A stretch of 64,000 nt of DNA from Bathymodiolus japonicus methanotrophic gill symbiont (GCF_019721995.1 NZ_BLYC01000009.1:1-64000); one strand, 5' to 3'; numbered from the stretch's first letter, positions 42,221 to 51,826 are shown. A program made the numbers and translations. The notes: generated by a model from the sequence alone, not told the origin.

Positions 42221-42573
42221 TCAGGCAAGCAATTTGGCTTTATGCGCGTTAAACTCTGCTTCGCTAATAACGCCTTTATCTTTAAGCTCTGCTAGCTTGG
42301 CAAGTTCATCAGCAACAGAGGGAGTGCCCGCTGTATTTTTTCAGATTCGGCCAGCATATGCAGAGAGCGCTCATGCATTTCCGAGCCTCTGGCAATCAGA
42401 TAGCACAAGACTCCCAGCCAGGGAATGATAATAAACAATGCCCAGAAGCCCTTACCCCAACCACCTAAGTCCTTGCTGCGAAAAATATCGCTAATCACTC
42501 CGATAATTACCCATATCCAGGCGATCATCAAGAAAAATAAAAACATCAACCATAACATATCTAACAAGCCCAT
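42221..42573 (-). pseudogene. PLDc_N/SHOCT-domain membrane protein, frameshifted
   Basis: The N-terminal part has two membrane helices (LWLMFLFFLMIAWIWVIIGV and GFWALFIIIPWLGVLCYLIA) joined by a short loop. After an A6 run near 42340 the frame changes. The other frame gives DELAKLAELKDKGVISEAEF, a clear SHOCT domain, ending at 42221. One added A would restore a protein of about 117 residues. It lies convergent to rsxC. Confidence 0.8.
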
Positions 42574-42635
42574 TACCTACTCCTAATTAATATTACTGAA
42601 GTTTCCTAGTTTTTAAAGCATAAGAATATCAGCCA

Positions 42636-42676
42636 ATGCTTATGCTTATGCTTATGCTTATGCTTATGCTTATGCT
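42636..42676. repeat. Hexanucleotide tandem repeat (ATGCTT)6 plus partial unit
   Basis: Six perfect ATGCTT units run directly into the end of a B repeat (ATGCTGAAAATC). The last unit overlaps the repeat terminus, where CGCTGAAAATC is expected. Confidence 0.9.
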
Positions 42677-42952
42677 GAAAATCATGGAAACGGAGCTTAG
42701 CGAAGTGGTGATTTTTAGTCCCTGATAAGCGACAGGGCAATTCGCTGATTCGACGTGTGCTAGCAGCACGCGAGAGGAGCAAGAATTGCATTCCGAATAG
42801 CCGTCCAGCCAGTGAGGTAGTAATGACGAAGCGGTTTTTGTGCGTAGTCGTTGCGGACGCAGGGCGTTCAGGGCATCTCCCATCCGCTGCGTAGGTGAAC
42901 GAATTATGGTGACAGGAGTCCCGGAATTTCGTGAGGTAGCATGGCGCGCCTG
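42673..42952 (-). repeat. Structured repeat, variant B (copy 3, 280 bp)
   Basis: It is a full-length reverse-oriented B with its terminal CGCT changed to TGCT at the junction with the tandem hexamer. It lies in the ISf leader region. Confidence 0.88.
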
Positions 42953-43113
42953 TTTTTCTGAAATATTAGATATTACTAATATTAATGGCATTCCGTTGGC
43001 TAAAAGCCTTGAATTCTTTTTAAAAACAACAGGTTAATCGTGAATGAGGCCTAGTTTTACTGTATAATGAAAGTTTATAACACATTGATTATACAAATAA
43101 AACGACCTCATTC

Positions 43114-43539
43114 ATGTTCATTTTACGCGATATTTTACTCCCGCTTCAAGATCATTTTTCCAAAACCACTTTAGGCCGCGAACGAGCCTCTCTGTTTGTT
43201 TACACGATCCTGTCTATTATCGTTCCTTTTACGTCATCAATGACCTCTTACCTTTGGCGTTGCCTTGATACGTTGTTTGGGTTTGAGATCAAGAATAAGC
43301 GCTTTTACACTTTCATGGCTTCTTCAACTTTGCCGTGGGCTGGGCTGTGGAAAACTATCTGGGAGCTGATTCCGTCTCCTGAAACAGATGGGCGCATATT
43401 GGTTGCACTGGATGAATCCATTATCACTAAAGTAGGCAAGAAGATCTTCGGCTGTGAAGCCATTTTTGACCACGCGGCCAAATCGAATCAAAGCAAATAT
43501 CCATGGGCACAAAATATTGTATCGGTAAGGTTGCTGAAA
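43114..43539 (+). pseudogene. ISf transposase, N-terminal fragment
   Basis: The fragment opens MFILRDILLPLQDHFSKTTL and continues to the first catalytic Asp region GRILVALDESIITKVGKK, then YPWAQNIVSVRLLK, where ISb interrupts it at 43540. The continuation is not directly reconstituted: the sequence after ISb restarts about 50 residues earlier. Confidence 0.8.
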
Positions 43540-44383
43540 CTCGATGTTCAAGTTTTTCCATCCCATTGCCATCAAACTCTTACCTTCACCCAGCAGAACA
43601 ATACTTTAATGATGCTGTTGGCCCTAAGCGCCCTAAATCTCTGCCAATCATATGTTTTCCTGATGGCATCAGTTGAAACATATCCTTTATTAATTCACCA
43701 AACTCTTTCAGCTTATCACCAGGATCTGGAAACTCTAGCAATGACGTGATGAACTCAAGCAGTACATCCATTTGAGACTTGCGCTGTAAGCTTCCTACGG
43801 TATACGCAGGTAGTTTGCTTTCAATGCGGGCTATTTGCTCTGGGTGAAGGAGAAGGCAATGGTCAAACAAAAGACTCAGAATCAGGCCACGGCTTGATCC
43901 CTCTTCATCTAATTGTTTGGCCTCACGCCCCCATCCTTCATAAAGCTTCCAGTCCTCAAAGAAAACCTTAATCAGCCATCTCAACGTATAGGCTTGAATA
44001 ATATCTTGTGTGCGCCAAGTCAGGTCTGTCGCCACTAAATAGCGATAGTCGTTTTCACCGTCATATTTTAAGGCAATGACAAAGCGTTTTTTACTGTGAG
44101 AACTCACCTTTAATCGTGCACTGCTGACAGTCACTTTAATCTCTTTGCCGCCACGTACACGTATTATCTGATCAATGCCTTTGTTAATCGAATTAAAGTA
44201 GCTCTCGACTGACCTTATTCTACCTCTATATTCAATATTTTGGTTTTTACGTAATTGGCTAATCACCTGCGAGCCTCCAGATTCTTTAGCGGCTTCGTCC
44301 ATAAAGGCTTTTTCACCATACAGCGCATCAGCCAGTACGCCTTTAATTGTAACTACTCAGCGAAGCTGAGTAGTTCAATGAAA

Positions 44384-46053
44384 TTATAAAGCAAATTCAG
44401 GTAACTTTCCCTCAAAGACCAAGGTCATTGCCTGAGTTGCACTTAGACCTTGTTTACGGCACGTTGATAAATACCCTCTGACACGACAAAATATCTCTGC
44501 ACCCTTGGTACTACGAAAGCAGCCGGATATTTTCTGTTGAACCTTGGTCATCCGAATCGAATTTTCTGCGGCATTATTGGTAAATGGCACCCAGGTATTT
44601 GTCATGAAGCGCAAGACATCCTCTTCATAATTAATCAGCCTTTCCAGTAAGTTTCTAGCTTTACTGCGTTTTATTCGCTCCCGTTTTACTTCTTTAGGCT
44701 TATCGGGTGGTGGGCATTCGATCTCCGCTTTGCCAAGTAATTCTCTGTATTGTACCTTCCATTTTTCTGCCGCTGTCAGCCCCGGACGGGCTGATAGTCT
44801 CCAGAAGGCGCAGGGAAATTTGCCAATCCGAAGTGCGCGATAGCGCGCGAGGGAGGCTAAAATTTTATCCCGAATAGCCGTAGAGCCATTTGTGGTAGCC
44901 ATGACTGAGCTGCTTTGTGCTCAGTCTGTGGCGGACGCAGGGCGGCTGGAGCATCTCCTATTCGCTGCGTAGGTGAACGAATTACGGCGACAGGAGTCCC
45001 GGAATTTCGTGAGGTAGCATGGCGCGCCTGTTCTTTATGTAGTAGCATGCCACCTGCTTCATTGACGGCATCATTCATTTTTTCAAGTAGTCGTTTCATT
45101 TCAAGCGCCCACTCCTGTTTATCCTGCTCCCAGGCGCGCGTTAATTCCCTCAAATGATGTGCATTACAAAGCGAATGGGTACAATCATATTTATAGTAGG
45201 GCTTCCAATGATCATGACATAAAATCCCATGAAAATGGGGTAAAATACCAATGTCATTCATTGCCTCTGTGCCACGTTTGGCATGGGGAAAGAAGTGTGT
45301 CCACTGAACATTGGAGGCCCCATGTAGCCAATGGCGCTTACCATTAATATTAATGCCTGTTTCATCCGCATGAATGCACGCTGATTCGACTAAGTGTTCT
45401 TTACTGATAGTTTCAAACCCAGCCAACTTCTCATAGGCCAGTTCATTGAAATTATAGATAGAGCCTTCACTAATCGGCATACCTAATTGATCAGCGAAAT
45501 ACTCCTGTATTCGGTTGTAGGGCAATAACTGATATTGCGAAAGATAAACCACATGGGCTTTTATCCCATTACCATATTGCGCAGCCTTAGTAACCTCATC
45601 TGGAAAAGGAGCGATAAAACACTGACCTTTTCCATTTATCAACCGTTGCGCCTGGTATTCTGTCACTACCCTTGAGATATCAATATCGAATACCTGGCGT
45701 GTTTCAAAGCCATCTGCCGTGTATCGCCCTTTTGGCAAGGTACGGCGATCAATGGTAATGATCTCGATTTCATCCGGGTCATCTATTTTTTGAAGTGTCG
45801 TGCCGACATGCGATTTTTGTCCGCCAGAAGGCTTATCTGATTTTTTTCGATTCCCTTTTTTACGTTTGGGATCACTTGCAGGTGGTTTACTGCTATTTTT
45901 GCTGTTCAGTGTCACTCGATTGAGTAATACCGTGACTAATAATAGAATCACTTCCAGTGCTGATTTTAGCGCAGGCGATATATCACGCTCAGTTTCAAGT
46001 AACTGTTTGGCATGACTGATTGCGGAATCAACATCGATGAAGTCTATTTTCAA
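44384..46053 (-). pseudogene. IS66 TnpC transposase split by an A repeat
   Basis: The N-terminal part (about 341 residues) includes the helical start, the SSKPPASDPKRKKGNRKKSD region, the zinc-binding-like segment and HADETGININGKRHWLH, the catalytic core. It ends LLHKE at 45031. The rest, AEKWKVQYRELL through RFMTNTWVPFTNNAAENSIR and the C-terminus, resumes after the repeat and can be read from an ATG inside it. The insertion is at a codon boundary in sense orientation, as at 5682. Confidence 0.88.
44771..45030 (-). repeat. Structured repeat, variant A (copy 7, 260 bp) in IS66 tnpC
   Basis: It is in reverse orientation, hence the same sense as tnpC. It starts CGCTGTCAGCC and ends GGCGCGCCTG, exactly 260 bp. 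Joining its flanks gives a continuous TnpC reading (LLHKE-AEKWK) with no duplicated bases. Confidence 0.93.
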
Positions 46054-46298
46054 AGGGTAACCTGTATTGCTTTAAGGACAGGCTTATTATCTCATGGGTT
46101 TTAAATCCCGAATTTTCCTTGTTTTAAGCGATTGTAAGGCGAATAAAAAAGTTCTTCGAGGTCGTAGATGTTTAAGGGGACATTTTGTGATGACTATAGC
46201 GATAGAAGCAATAAAGCGTGGATTAATCGACTGTTGGGCAGTTTACTAAAAATCACAAAAACCAGACTAAAACCCTGTCAAGAACTTTTTTAATTATT

Positions 46299-46589
46299 CA
46301 GGCGCGCCATGCTACCTCACAACATTCTGGGACTCCTGTCACCAACATTCATTCGCCTACGCAGCGAATGGGAGATGCCCTGGTCGCCCTGCGTCCGTCT
46401 CAACTACTCAACTACGCACAAAACCCTGCTCAGTTAAGTCTACCTCAAATGGCTGGACGGCTATTCGGAATGCAATTCTTGCCTCCCTCGCGCGCTACTA
46501 GCGCACTTCGGATCAGCGAATTGCCCTGTCGCCTACCAGAGACTAAAAATCATCACTCCGCTTAGGCTCCGTTTCCCTGATTTTAAGCG
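46299..46589 (+). repeat. Structured repeat, variant C (291 bp)
   Basis: It begins CAGGCGCGCC, ends GATTTTAAGCG, and lies between the tnpC start and the right end of IS66. The 5' module matches variants A and B with about ten changes, and the 3' module resembles B. The central hairpin reads GCGCT-ACT-AGCGC. Confidence 0.85.
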
Positions 46590-46617
46590 TACGCTGAGTA
46601 GTTACCTTTAATTTTAA

Positions 46618-46936
46618 CCCATCTTCGTCACTTTCATCTTTCTAAGCCATTGATTCATCGGTTTAAGCGATTTTTTGTCGAAAAATTCTCTTTAAAATCA
46701 ATGGTGTTTTTTTTGAAAGTTTTGTAGTGCCATTTATATTATTTTTGTCGATAAATTCATTGACTTTTGTCAAAAAAATCATCATTATTTGAGTGTAATT
46801 TACATGCGACAAAAATACTCTAAAAAATCCAACGTTTTATACAAAAACACAAAATCTGTAGTGCCAACTGGCTACTTTTTAAAATTTCAACCAATTGATT
46901 TATAACAACTACATCATCAATAGTGACGAAGATGGG
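46618..46936. mobile_element. MITE-3 (319 bp, TTAA target)
   Basis: The inverted ends CCCATCTTCGTCACT and AGTGACGAAGATGGG flank AT-rich non-coding DNA. TTAA is present on both sides and the uninterrupted ISb sequence has it once, so it is a 4-bp target duplication. No related full-length IS is in the window. Confidence 0.88.
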
Positions 46937-47657
46937 TTAATCAGGCTATGCGCAACTTTAAACTCTTTTAATAAGCCTAATGCAATCTCTGTTTTGGTCG
47001 GGTAGGCACTGTCACGTTCAGGCTTAATAGGCCGATCTTTTTTTGCTATACCCCTCTTTTTCAACCGTTTATCTTCTTTATCCCACTGCTTTAAGGCTGG
47101 ATCCGGCATATAAAAGAAAAAACCGACAGGCACTGTAATGGATGAGGTAACTAGCAGCAATAATACTATCGTTTGTCCATTAACATACCCGCCGGAGCCT
47201 TTGTGTTTCTGCTTGTAAACCTTATAAATACGTTTTGTAGACTTAGATCGTGCTCGGTCTGATTCATCAAAGGCCAACACACCTTCAGTAATGCCATAAC
47301 GTTTTAAAATTAAGACCACACTCACCCGTAGCAACCAGTCCCAGGGTATACTTGCTTTACGAAACACCCAGGATAATGCGGCTACTTTGCAATCTCCAAG
47401 GCTTGCTCGCTCAAACTTAGCCCAGCAAACAGAGTTCATTAGCAGTATGCACGTTAAACAAGTGCCCAACCAAGCGGCTTGAATCCGTGTCAAAGCGGCT
47501 CCGGGTTTTAGCTGATTGAGCGCATCATTTAAATCGTCAATATAGCTTTGGATAAAGGTGGCTGGGGCATTCATTAACATGGGCTTACACCGATAAAATT
47601 ACAACAACCTCAGAATACCTGATTTTACCTTCTCAATATCAAAAACTTGAACATCGA

Positions 47658-48702
47658 GTGAAACAGATGGGCGCATATTGGTTGCACTGGATGACTCCAT
47701 TATCACTAAAGTAGGCAAAAATATCTTCGGCTGTGAAGCCATTTTTGACCTCGCGGCCGAATCAAAGCAAATATCCATGGGCACAAAATATTGTATCGGT
47801 AGGGTTGCTGAAACAGGTCAAAGGTCGCTGGGCGTGCTTATTTTTAGATTTCCGATTTTATCTGCCCTTAAAAACAATTCAGGCAAAAAAAGAAACCGCC
47901 ACGATAAGAGGTGATGTCGTTCCTTTCCAGACCAAGATGACTCAGGCGGCTCAAATGCTGATTGCAATTGCAGAACATTTTTCCACCGCTCCGATATTGA
48001 CAGTCACTGATAGCTGGTTTGGCAACAATGGCCTATGGAAGCCTGTTTAATATTCTCTCTAGGTTAAGGTGCAATAATGTACTGTACGATCGTCCAGAAA
48101 AAAGAAAACCCAAGCAGAGGGGGCGGAATAAAAAGTACGGGCAGCGTCTGGGGGCAGCCACAGACATGGCAAAAACAGTACAACAAAAGGCCCGATCGTA
48201 TACCGTGAATCTCTATGGAAAACAGCGTGAAGTCAGGGCTTATAGTCGCGTTGTCATGCTGAAAACATTGAAACGACCCGTTCAGGTTGTCTGGGTGTTT
48301 CGTCACACACAGTGGATTGCTTTGTTTACGACCGATCTAAGTTTATCCGTCACACAGATTATTGAGTATTATGGTGCGCGATGGAAAATCGAATCCGGGT
48401 TCAAAGCGCTCAAGCAAGACATAGGGAGTCAGAAAAGTCAGTGTCGAAATGCGCAGGCAGTGACCAACCATTTGAACTTCTGTATGATGGCAACAACGCT
48501 GACGTGGATTTACGCGGATCGTTTAAAAACCGATCCGGAACGTCGGCACAAAGTGAAGGGGTGAGCCAGTTTCGCATTTTCAGATATCCGCCGCATCATT
48601 GCCGAAGCGGCTTTGGATCCGGATTTTGAAAGGGTTTGCCCCAAATACAGCAGCTCCCCTGTAAATTCGGTGGTAGCCGTTTTATTGCGAATGGTTCCTT
48701 GA
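47658..48702 (+). pseudogene. ISf transposase, C-terminal two-thirds, decayed
   Basis: It begins ETDGRILVALDDSIITKVGKN, overlapping the end of the other fragment. It continues through LTVTDSWFGNNGLWKP and VWVFRHTQWIALFTTDLSLS to the YYGARWKIESGFKALKQ block (Y-x2-R-x3-E-x6-K) and ends VNSVVAVLLRMVP. A 4-bp deletion near 47760, a shift near 48045 and an in-frame TGA at 48562 disrupt it. Confidence 0.82.
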
Positions 48703-48724
48703 TGAATTTCTAAGAAACTTCAGA

Positions 48725-49278
48725 TTGTTTACAGTTATTATGGTAACCCCTCGGGAACTGTTTTGGAGACTAAGCTCAATGGTTCTATGAAAGATAAAGC
48801 CACCGAGCAAGAACGGTTTACCTTGATGCAATGGGTGCGCGATGGTGCATTAGAGAAGGAATTCACACATCTAAAGCCGCAGAAAATTATTGAAGCGAAG
48901 TGTCAAATGTGCCATAACGAAGGCGCATCAGGGATTCCTGACTTTACTAAATTTGAAAATATCAAAGAACTTGCAAAACAGGATGAAGGCGCAACATTTA
49001 GCTCATTAACCCGGGTGTCGCATATTCATTTATTTGGTATCAGCTTTATTTTTATGTTTGTCGGGCTGATTTTTAGCTTTTCTACTACGGCTTCAACTTT
49101 TTACAAAAGTGTTGCTATTAGCATGCCGTATGCGTTCCTGATTGTTGATATTCTATCCTGGTGGTTAACTAAGTTATCGCCGATGTTTGCTTCTTTGATA
49201 ATGGTCGCAGGTGTTGGCATGGGCGCTTCATTCGCCTTTATGTGGGTAGTTTCTAAGAAACTTCAGTTCTATAAATAG
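48725..49278 (+). CDS. 5'-truncated membrane protein with a CxxCH haem-binding motif
   Basis: The frame is open from 48706 (after TGA 48703) and reads KKLQIVYSYYGNPSGTVLE, then the cytochrome c-type motif KCQMCHNEGASGIPDF, then four hydrophobic segments through the C-terminus LQFYK. The only methionine start (48787) and the TTG at 48763 lie inside what appears to be the conserved protein, so the true start is lost to ISf. The haem motif without a signal sequence could not mature. It is probably a gene remnant. Family not recognised with confidence. Confidence 0.6.
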
Positions 49279-49304
49279 CCTGGCTTTTATAGAACTGAAG
49301 TTTC
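49257..49304. terminator. Long perfect hairpin spanning a gene stop codon and a MITE-1 end
   Basis: GAAACTTCAGTTCTATAAA (49257-49275) pairs perfectly with 49286-49304, and AGCC-T-GGCT extends it inward. The inner part looks like the natural terminator of the truncated gene. The outer 10 bp of the right arm belong to MITE-1. Confidence 0.7.
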
Positions 49305-49423
49305 CCAATAATTATTTATGGTAAAATTGAAACTATGCTACAACTATATGAAAAAAATAGTCTTTTCATTCGTTTCAAATGCTATTGCCTAAGGGGAATT
49401 AAGTAGGGGTTTGCTATAAACAT

Positions 49424-50959
49424 CATCAGTGTTCCCATTGAAAGAAGAAGTACCTAAACAAAGCAGCCTATAACCTACCTGAAGGTAGCACCACTCGAAT
49501 ATTTCCATATTTTTGATTTTAATCACTTATAACAGCAAATAGACACTCTGTAGGCACCGTAAAAAAAACAACAAATAATTTCAAATAAAGCTTGCATTTG
49601 CCGAAAAAAAATTTTCTAAAAATTTCCGTTTTAATCACCTCATAAACGGATATCACCCATGCTTAAAGACCTACCACTCTCTGAACATATTCACCAACAC
49701 TGCAATGAAAGTATGGAACGTGCCCTGTTAGCAGAGCGTCATCCTTTGTGGGCTCGTTCATGCCCAGAGTTGAAGGATATCGACTTTATTCGCCTTGGGT
49801 TATTACGCTGTATCAGTGTAGTCGATAGTGGTTGCCATTTCCTCCAAACCAATGAACAGATTTATGGCCAGCTGCTTCCCCACTCAACGTATTTTAAATC
49901 ACTGAAGTCGCATAGACGAACAAGTATGCTTGAGGCATTTGAACAGCAGAGCTATCATCTTCACGCTGAAACACTGCTATCGCAAGGCATTGATTATCTT
50001 AAAGCATTCCCGGAACTTGACGAATACACCATAGAAGCAGCGGATGGACATTTTATTGATCATGCCTGCCATACTGAAAAAAACAGCAAGGGGAAAGTTT
50101 ATGCGGCCGGGGGGATTTACGCGTTGAATCTCAGAAGTGGGTTGCTCAGATTTCTTTGTCTGGTGACAAACGGAACTCAGAGGCATCAAGGAATACCTGT
50201 GTTACGAGATCATATTGAAAAGCAAAACAAGGGAAATAACAGCTCTCAGAAACATCTCTATGTCTACGATAAAGCCGTCACCGACTTTGTCTGGTGGGAT
50301 CGGCAGAAACGACATGCTAATTACATGATTTCAATGCTAAAAGAAAATTCAATTGCGACTCTGGTTGAGTCTATCCCTTTTGACTCCCGCCATGAGATCA
50401 ATACAGGGGTTGAAGCATACAGTGTGTACGAAAACAAGGGCATCAAATTTAACGTGGTGGATTACCGTGATCCAGAAACCGGAAAACTTCACCGGTTTGT
50501 GACAACCTTGCCAATGACTATTAACCCTGGAACCATTGCCATGCTGTATTTCAAGCGATGGACGATTGAAAAGACATTCAATAACACTAAAAGTAATTTC
50601 AAGGAAACTAAAGCTTGGTCTTCCAATACCCGCTCACTTGAAAATCAAATGCGCCTGACTGCAATGAGCTATAATTTAATGCGCGTGTTTGAAGAGATTT
50701 CAAAAACACAACAGCCAGAATTGATTCATCCATCGGATAAAAAATATAGCGAGGCTCTGGAGATTAGGCAGCAACAGGCTCAAAAACGAGATCGTTTTGT
50801 GAATCCATTATTTTTCCAGGCAAGAATATCTCGTATCAGCTCGTATACCATTCGGGCAGTTCAAAACGCAATAATAACAGGAATGTCTTTACAGTGCTTT
50901 ATGAGCTCTCTTGTGGCGAGGTTAGTTTCACGGCCTCAATTGATAGGGGAACACTGATG
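49424..50959 (+). mobile_element. ISa copy 4, intact, inserted in MITE-1
   Basis: Both 13-bp ends are present, with a perfect 8-bp target duplication ATAAACAT (49416-49423 and 50960-50967), verified against the empty MITE-1 at 35048. Length is 1,536 bp; two extra A/T bases lie in leader homopolymers. This is the best candidate for a recently active copy. Confidence 0.95.
49659..50957 (+). CDS. ISa transposase, intact
   Basis: The 432 residues differ from the copy at 3-1301 by only a handful of substitutions. The catalytic blocks EAADGHFID and YFKRWTIEKTFNNTK are unchanged and no frameshift is seen. This copy could supply transposase for the deleted copy at 33057 and the other fragments. Confidence 0.92.
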   Translation: MLKDLPLSEHIHQHCNESMERALLAERHPLWARSCPELKDIDFIRLGLLRCISVVDSGCHFLQTNEQIYGQLLPHSTYFKSLKSHRRTSMLEAFEQQSYHLHAETLLSQGIDYLKAFPELDEYTIEAADGHFIDHACHTEKNSKGKVYAAGGIYALNLRSGLLRFLCLVTNGTQRHQGIPVLRDHIEKQNKGNNSSQKHLYVYDKAVTDFVWWDRQKRHANYMISMLKENSIATLVESIPFDSRHEINTGVEAYSVYENKGIKFNVVDYRDPETGKLHRFVTTLPMTINPGTIAMLYFKRWTIEKTFNNTKSNFKETKAWSSNTRSLENQMRLTAMSYNLMRVFEEISKTQQPELIHPSDKKYSEALEIRQQQAQKRDRFVNPLFFQARISRISSYTIRAVQNAIITGMSLQCFMSSLVARLVSRPQLIGEH

Positions 50960-51047
50960 ATAAACATGGCAAAACCACCTAAAATAAACCTCGATACACC
51001 AGCATTGTGTATTTCAGCTACTCAATAATTGGGAAACTTCAGTTATA

Positions 51048-51199
51048 CTCGATGTTCAAGTTTTTTAACTGATTGATTTTATTGATAATTTTACTGACAA
51101 AGAAAGCATCAACATCATTGTAAATCAATCACTTATAAAACAAAGCCGGAAAAATTTACTTTTCTTAGCCCAGTTATAGCTGAAAACTTGAACATCGAG
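51048..51199 (+). mobile_element. MITE-2 (152 bp, ISb ends)
   Basis: Ends CTCGATGTTCAAG and CTTGAACATCGAG match ISb, and a 5-bp duplication TTATA (51043-51047 and 51200-51204) matches ISb behaviour. It has no coding capacity. It inserted into the right-hand target duplication of MITE-1 copy 2. Confidence 0.92.
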
Positions 51200-51353
51200 T
51201 TATAGGAAGAATAATCAGGTTAGAGTTTTTTCCTAAATTATTTGCAATGATAAAAGATGGTTTTGACTGGCTATATAAAAAAATGAAATAAATTTTAGCT
51301 GTGCACCTATATTGACAGATTGGTGTGCAGGCAACTTTCTCTGAGGAAAATCG

Positions 51354-51710
51354 ATGCTTAAATCTATACATATGCTTTTTATCGTGCTGTCTGTTGGCGG
51401 CTTTATCACCCGTATTATTCTGGTGCAATTTAAACCTTCCTGGTTGCAGCCTAAGATAGCTAAAATTGCCCCGCATGTGATTGATACAATTTTATTGTTG
51501 AGTGGTATTGGTCTGGTCTTTCAGCGCAACTGGATGGCAGGTGAATTTGGTTGGATTTTGACGAAGTTAGTGATGTTAATCGCCTATATAGGCTTTGGGG
51601 TGATGGCAATGCGCAGTACGGGCATAAAACGCTGGGCTGCTTTTGTACTGGCCTTAGCCTGTTTTGGCTATATTATTTCGGTCGCGGTTACAAAACATGG
51701 GTTTATTTAA
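51354..51710 (+). CDS. SirB2 family membrane protein
   Basis: This 118-residue protein with four membrane segments matches SirB2: the opening LKSIHMLFIVLSVGGFITRI, HVIDTILLLSGIGL near residue 42 and the C-terminal ISVAVTKHGF. Function is poorly defined. A GAGGAAA ribosome-binding site precedes the ATG. It is one of only two apparently intact host genes in the 42.6-57.1 kb mosaic. Confidence 0.87.
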   Translation: MLKSIHMLFIVLSVGGFITRIILVQFKPSWLQPKIAKIAPHVIDTILLLSGIGLVFQRNWMAGEFGWILTKLVMLIAYIGFGVMAMRSTGIKRWAAFVLALACFGYIISVAVTKHGFI

Positions 51711-51826
51711 TGCAGCACCTGTTTTTCTTTGATAGATAGGTTTTTTATGTTGTTGATTTAACATTAATGTTTCACCTATGTGTTCATTTATTCAACACGG
51801 TGCTGCACTAGTCGCTCTAAGATACT

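Larger units (their letters stand above)
44349..46605 (-). mobile_element. IS66-family element with tnpC only
   Basis: Terminal repeat GTAACTACTCAGCG and CGCTGAGTAGTTAC, with a perfect 8-bp target duplication CTTTAATT (44341-44348 and 46606-46613), the IS66 hallmark. Only a TnpC-type gene is present; no TnpA or TnpB is visible, as in the ISBst12-like subgroup. It contains one A and one C repeat. Confidence 0.9.
43586..47580 (-). pseudogene. ISb transposase interrupted by IS66 and MITE-3
   Basis: The N-terminal 215 or so residues read from 47580 down to KEFKVAHSLI near 46937. The remainder (GVLADALYGEKAFMDEAAKE to the end) reads from about 44340 down to 43586. The TGG of the catalytic segment is kept (TLRWLIKVFFEDWK, with Lys for Glu next to the catalytic Glu region: IKVFF in place of IEVFF), so the catalytic Glu itself is lost in this copy. 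Confidence 0.85.
43540..47657 (-). mobile_element. ISb copy 2, carrying nested IS66 and MITE-3
   Basis: Ends CTCGATGTTCAAG and CTTGAACATCGAG are flanked by TGAAA on both sides (43535-43539 and 47658-47662). The inside holds an IS66 element (44349-46605) and a 319-bp MITE-3 within the ISb transposase gene. Confidence 0.9.
42596..48724 (+). mobile_element. ISf mosaic (IS4-superfamily) with nested ISb, IS66, MITE-3 and repeats
   Basis: CTGAAGTTTCCTAG at the left and CTAAGAAACTTCAG at the right form a 14-bp inverted repeat with one mismatch around a split transposase. The outer flanks (TAATATTA and ATTGTTTA) do not match. Two diverged copies of a segment of about 155 bp flank the nested ISb. I infer a hybrid of two ISf copies joined by recombination within ISb. 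Confidence 0.65.
49295..51042 (+). mobile_element. MITE-1 copy 2, split by ISa
   Basis: It is a MITE-1 into which ISa copy 4 inserted. Flanks TTATAGAA on the left and TTATAGGA on the right (the latter split by MITE-2) are the target duplication with one mismatch. Without ISa and its 8-bp duplication the MITE is 204 bp. Confidence 0.9.
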
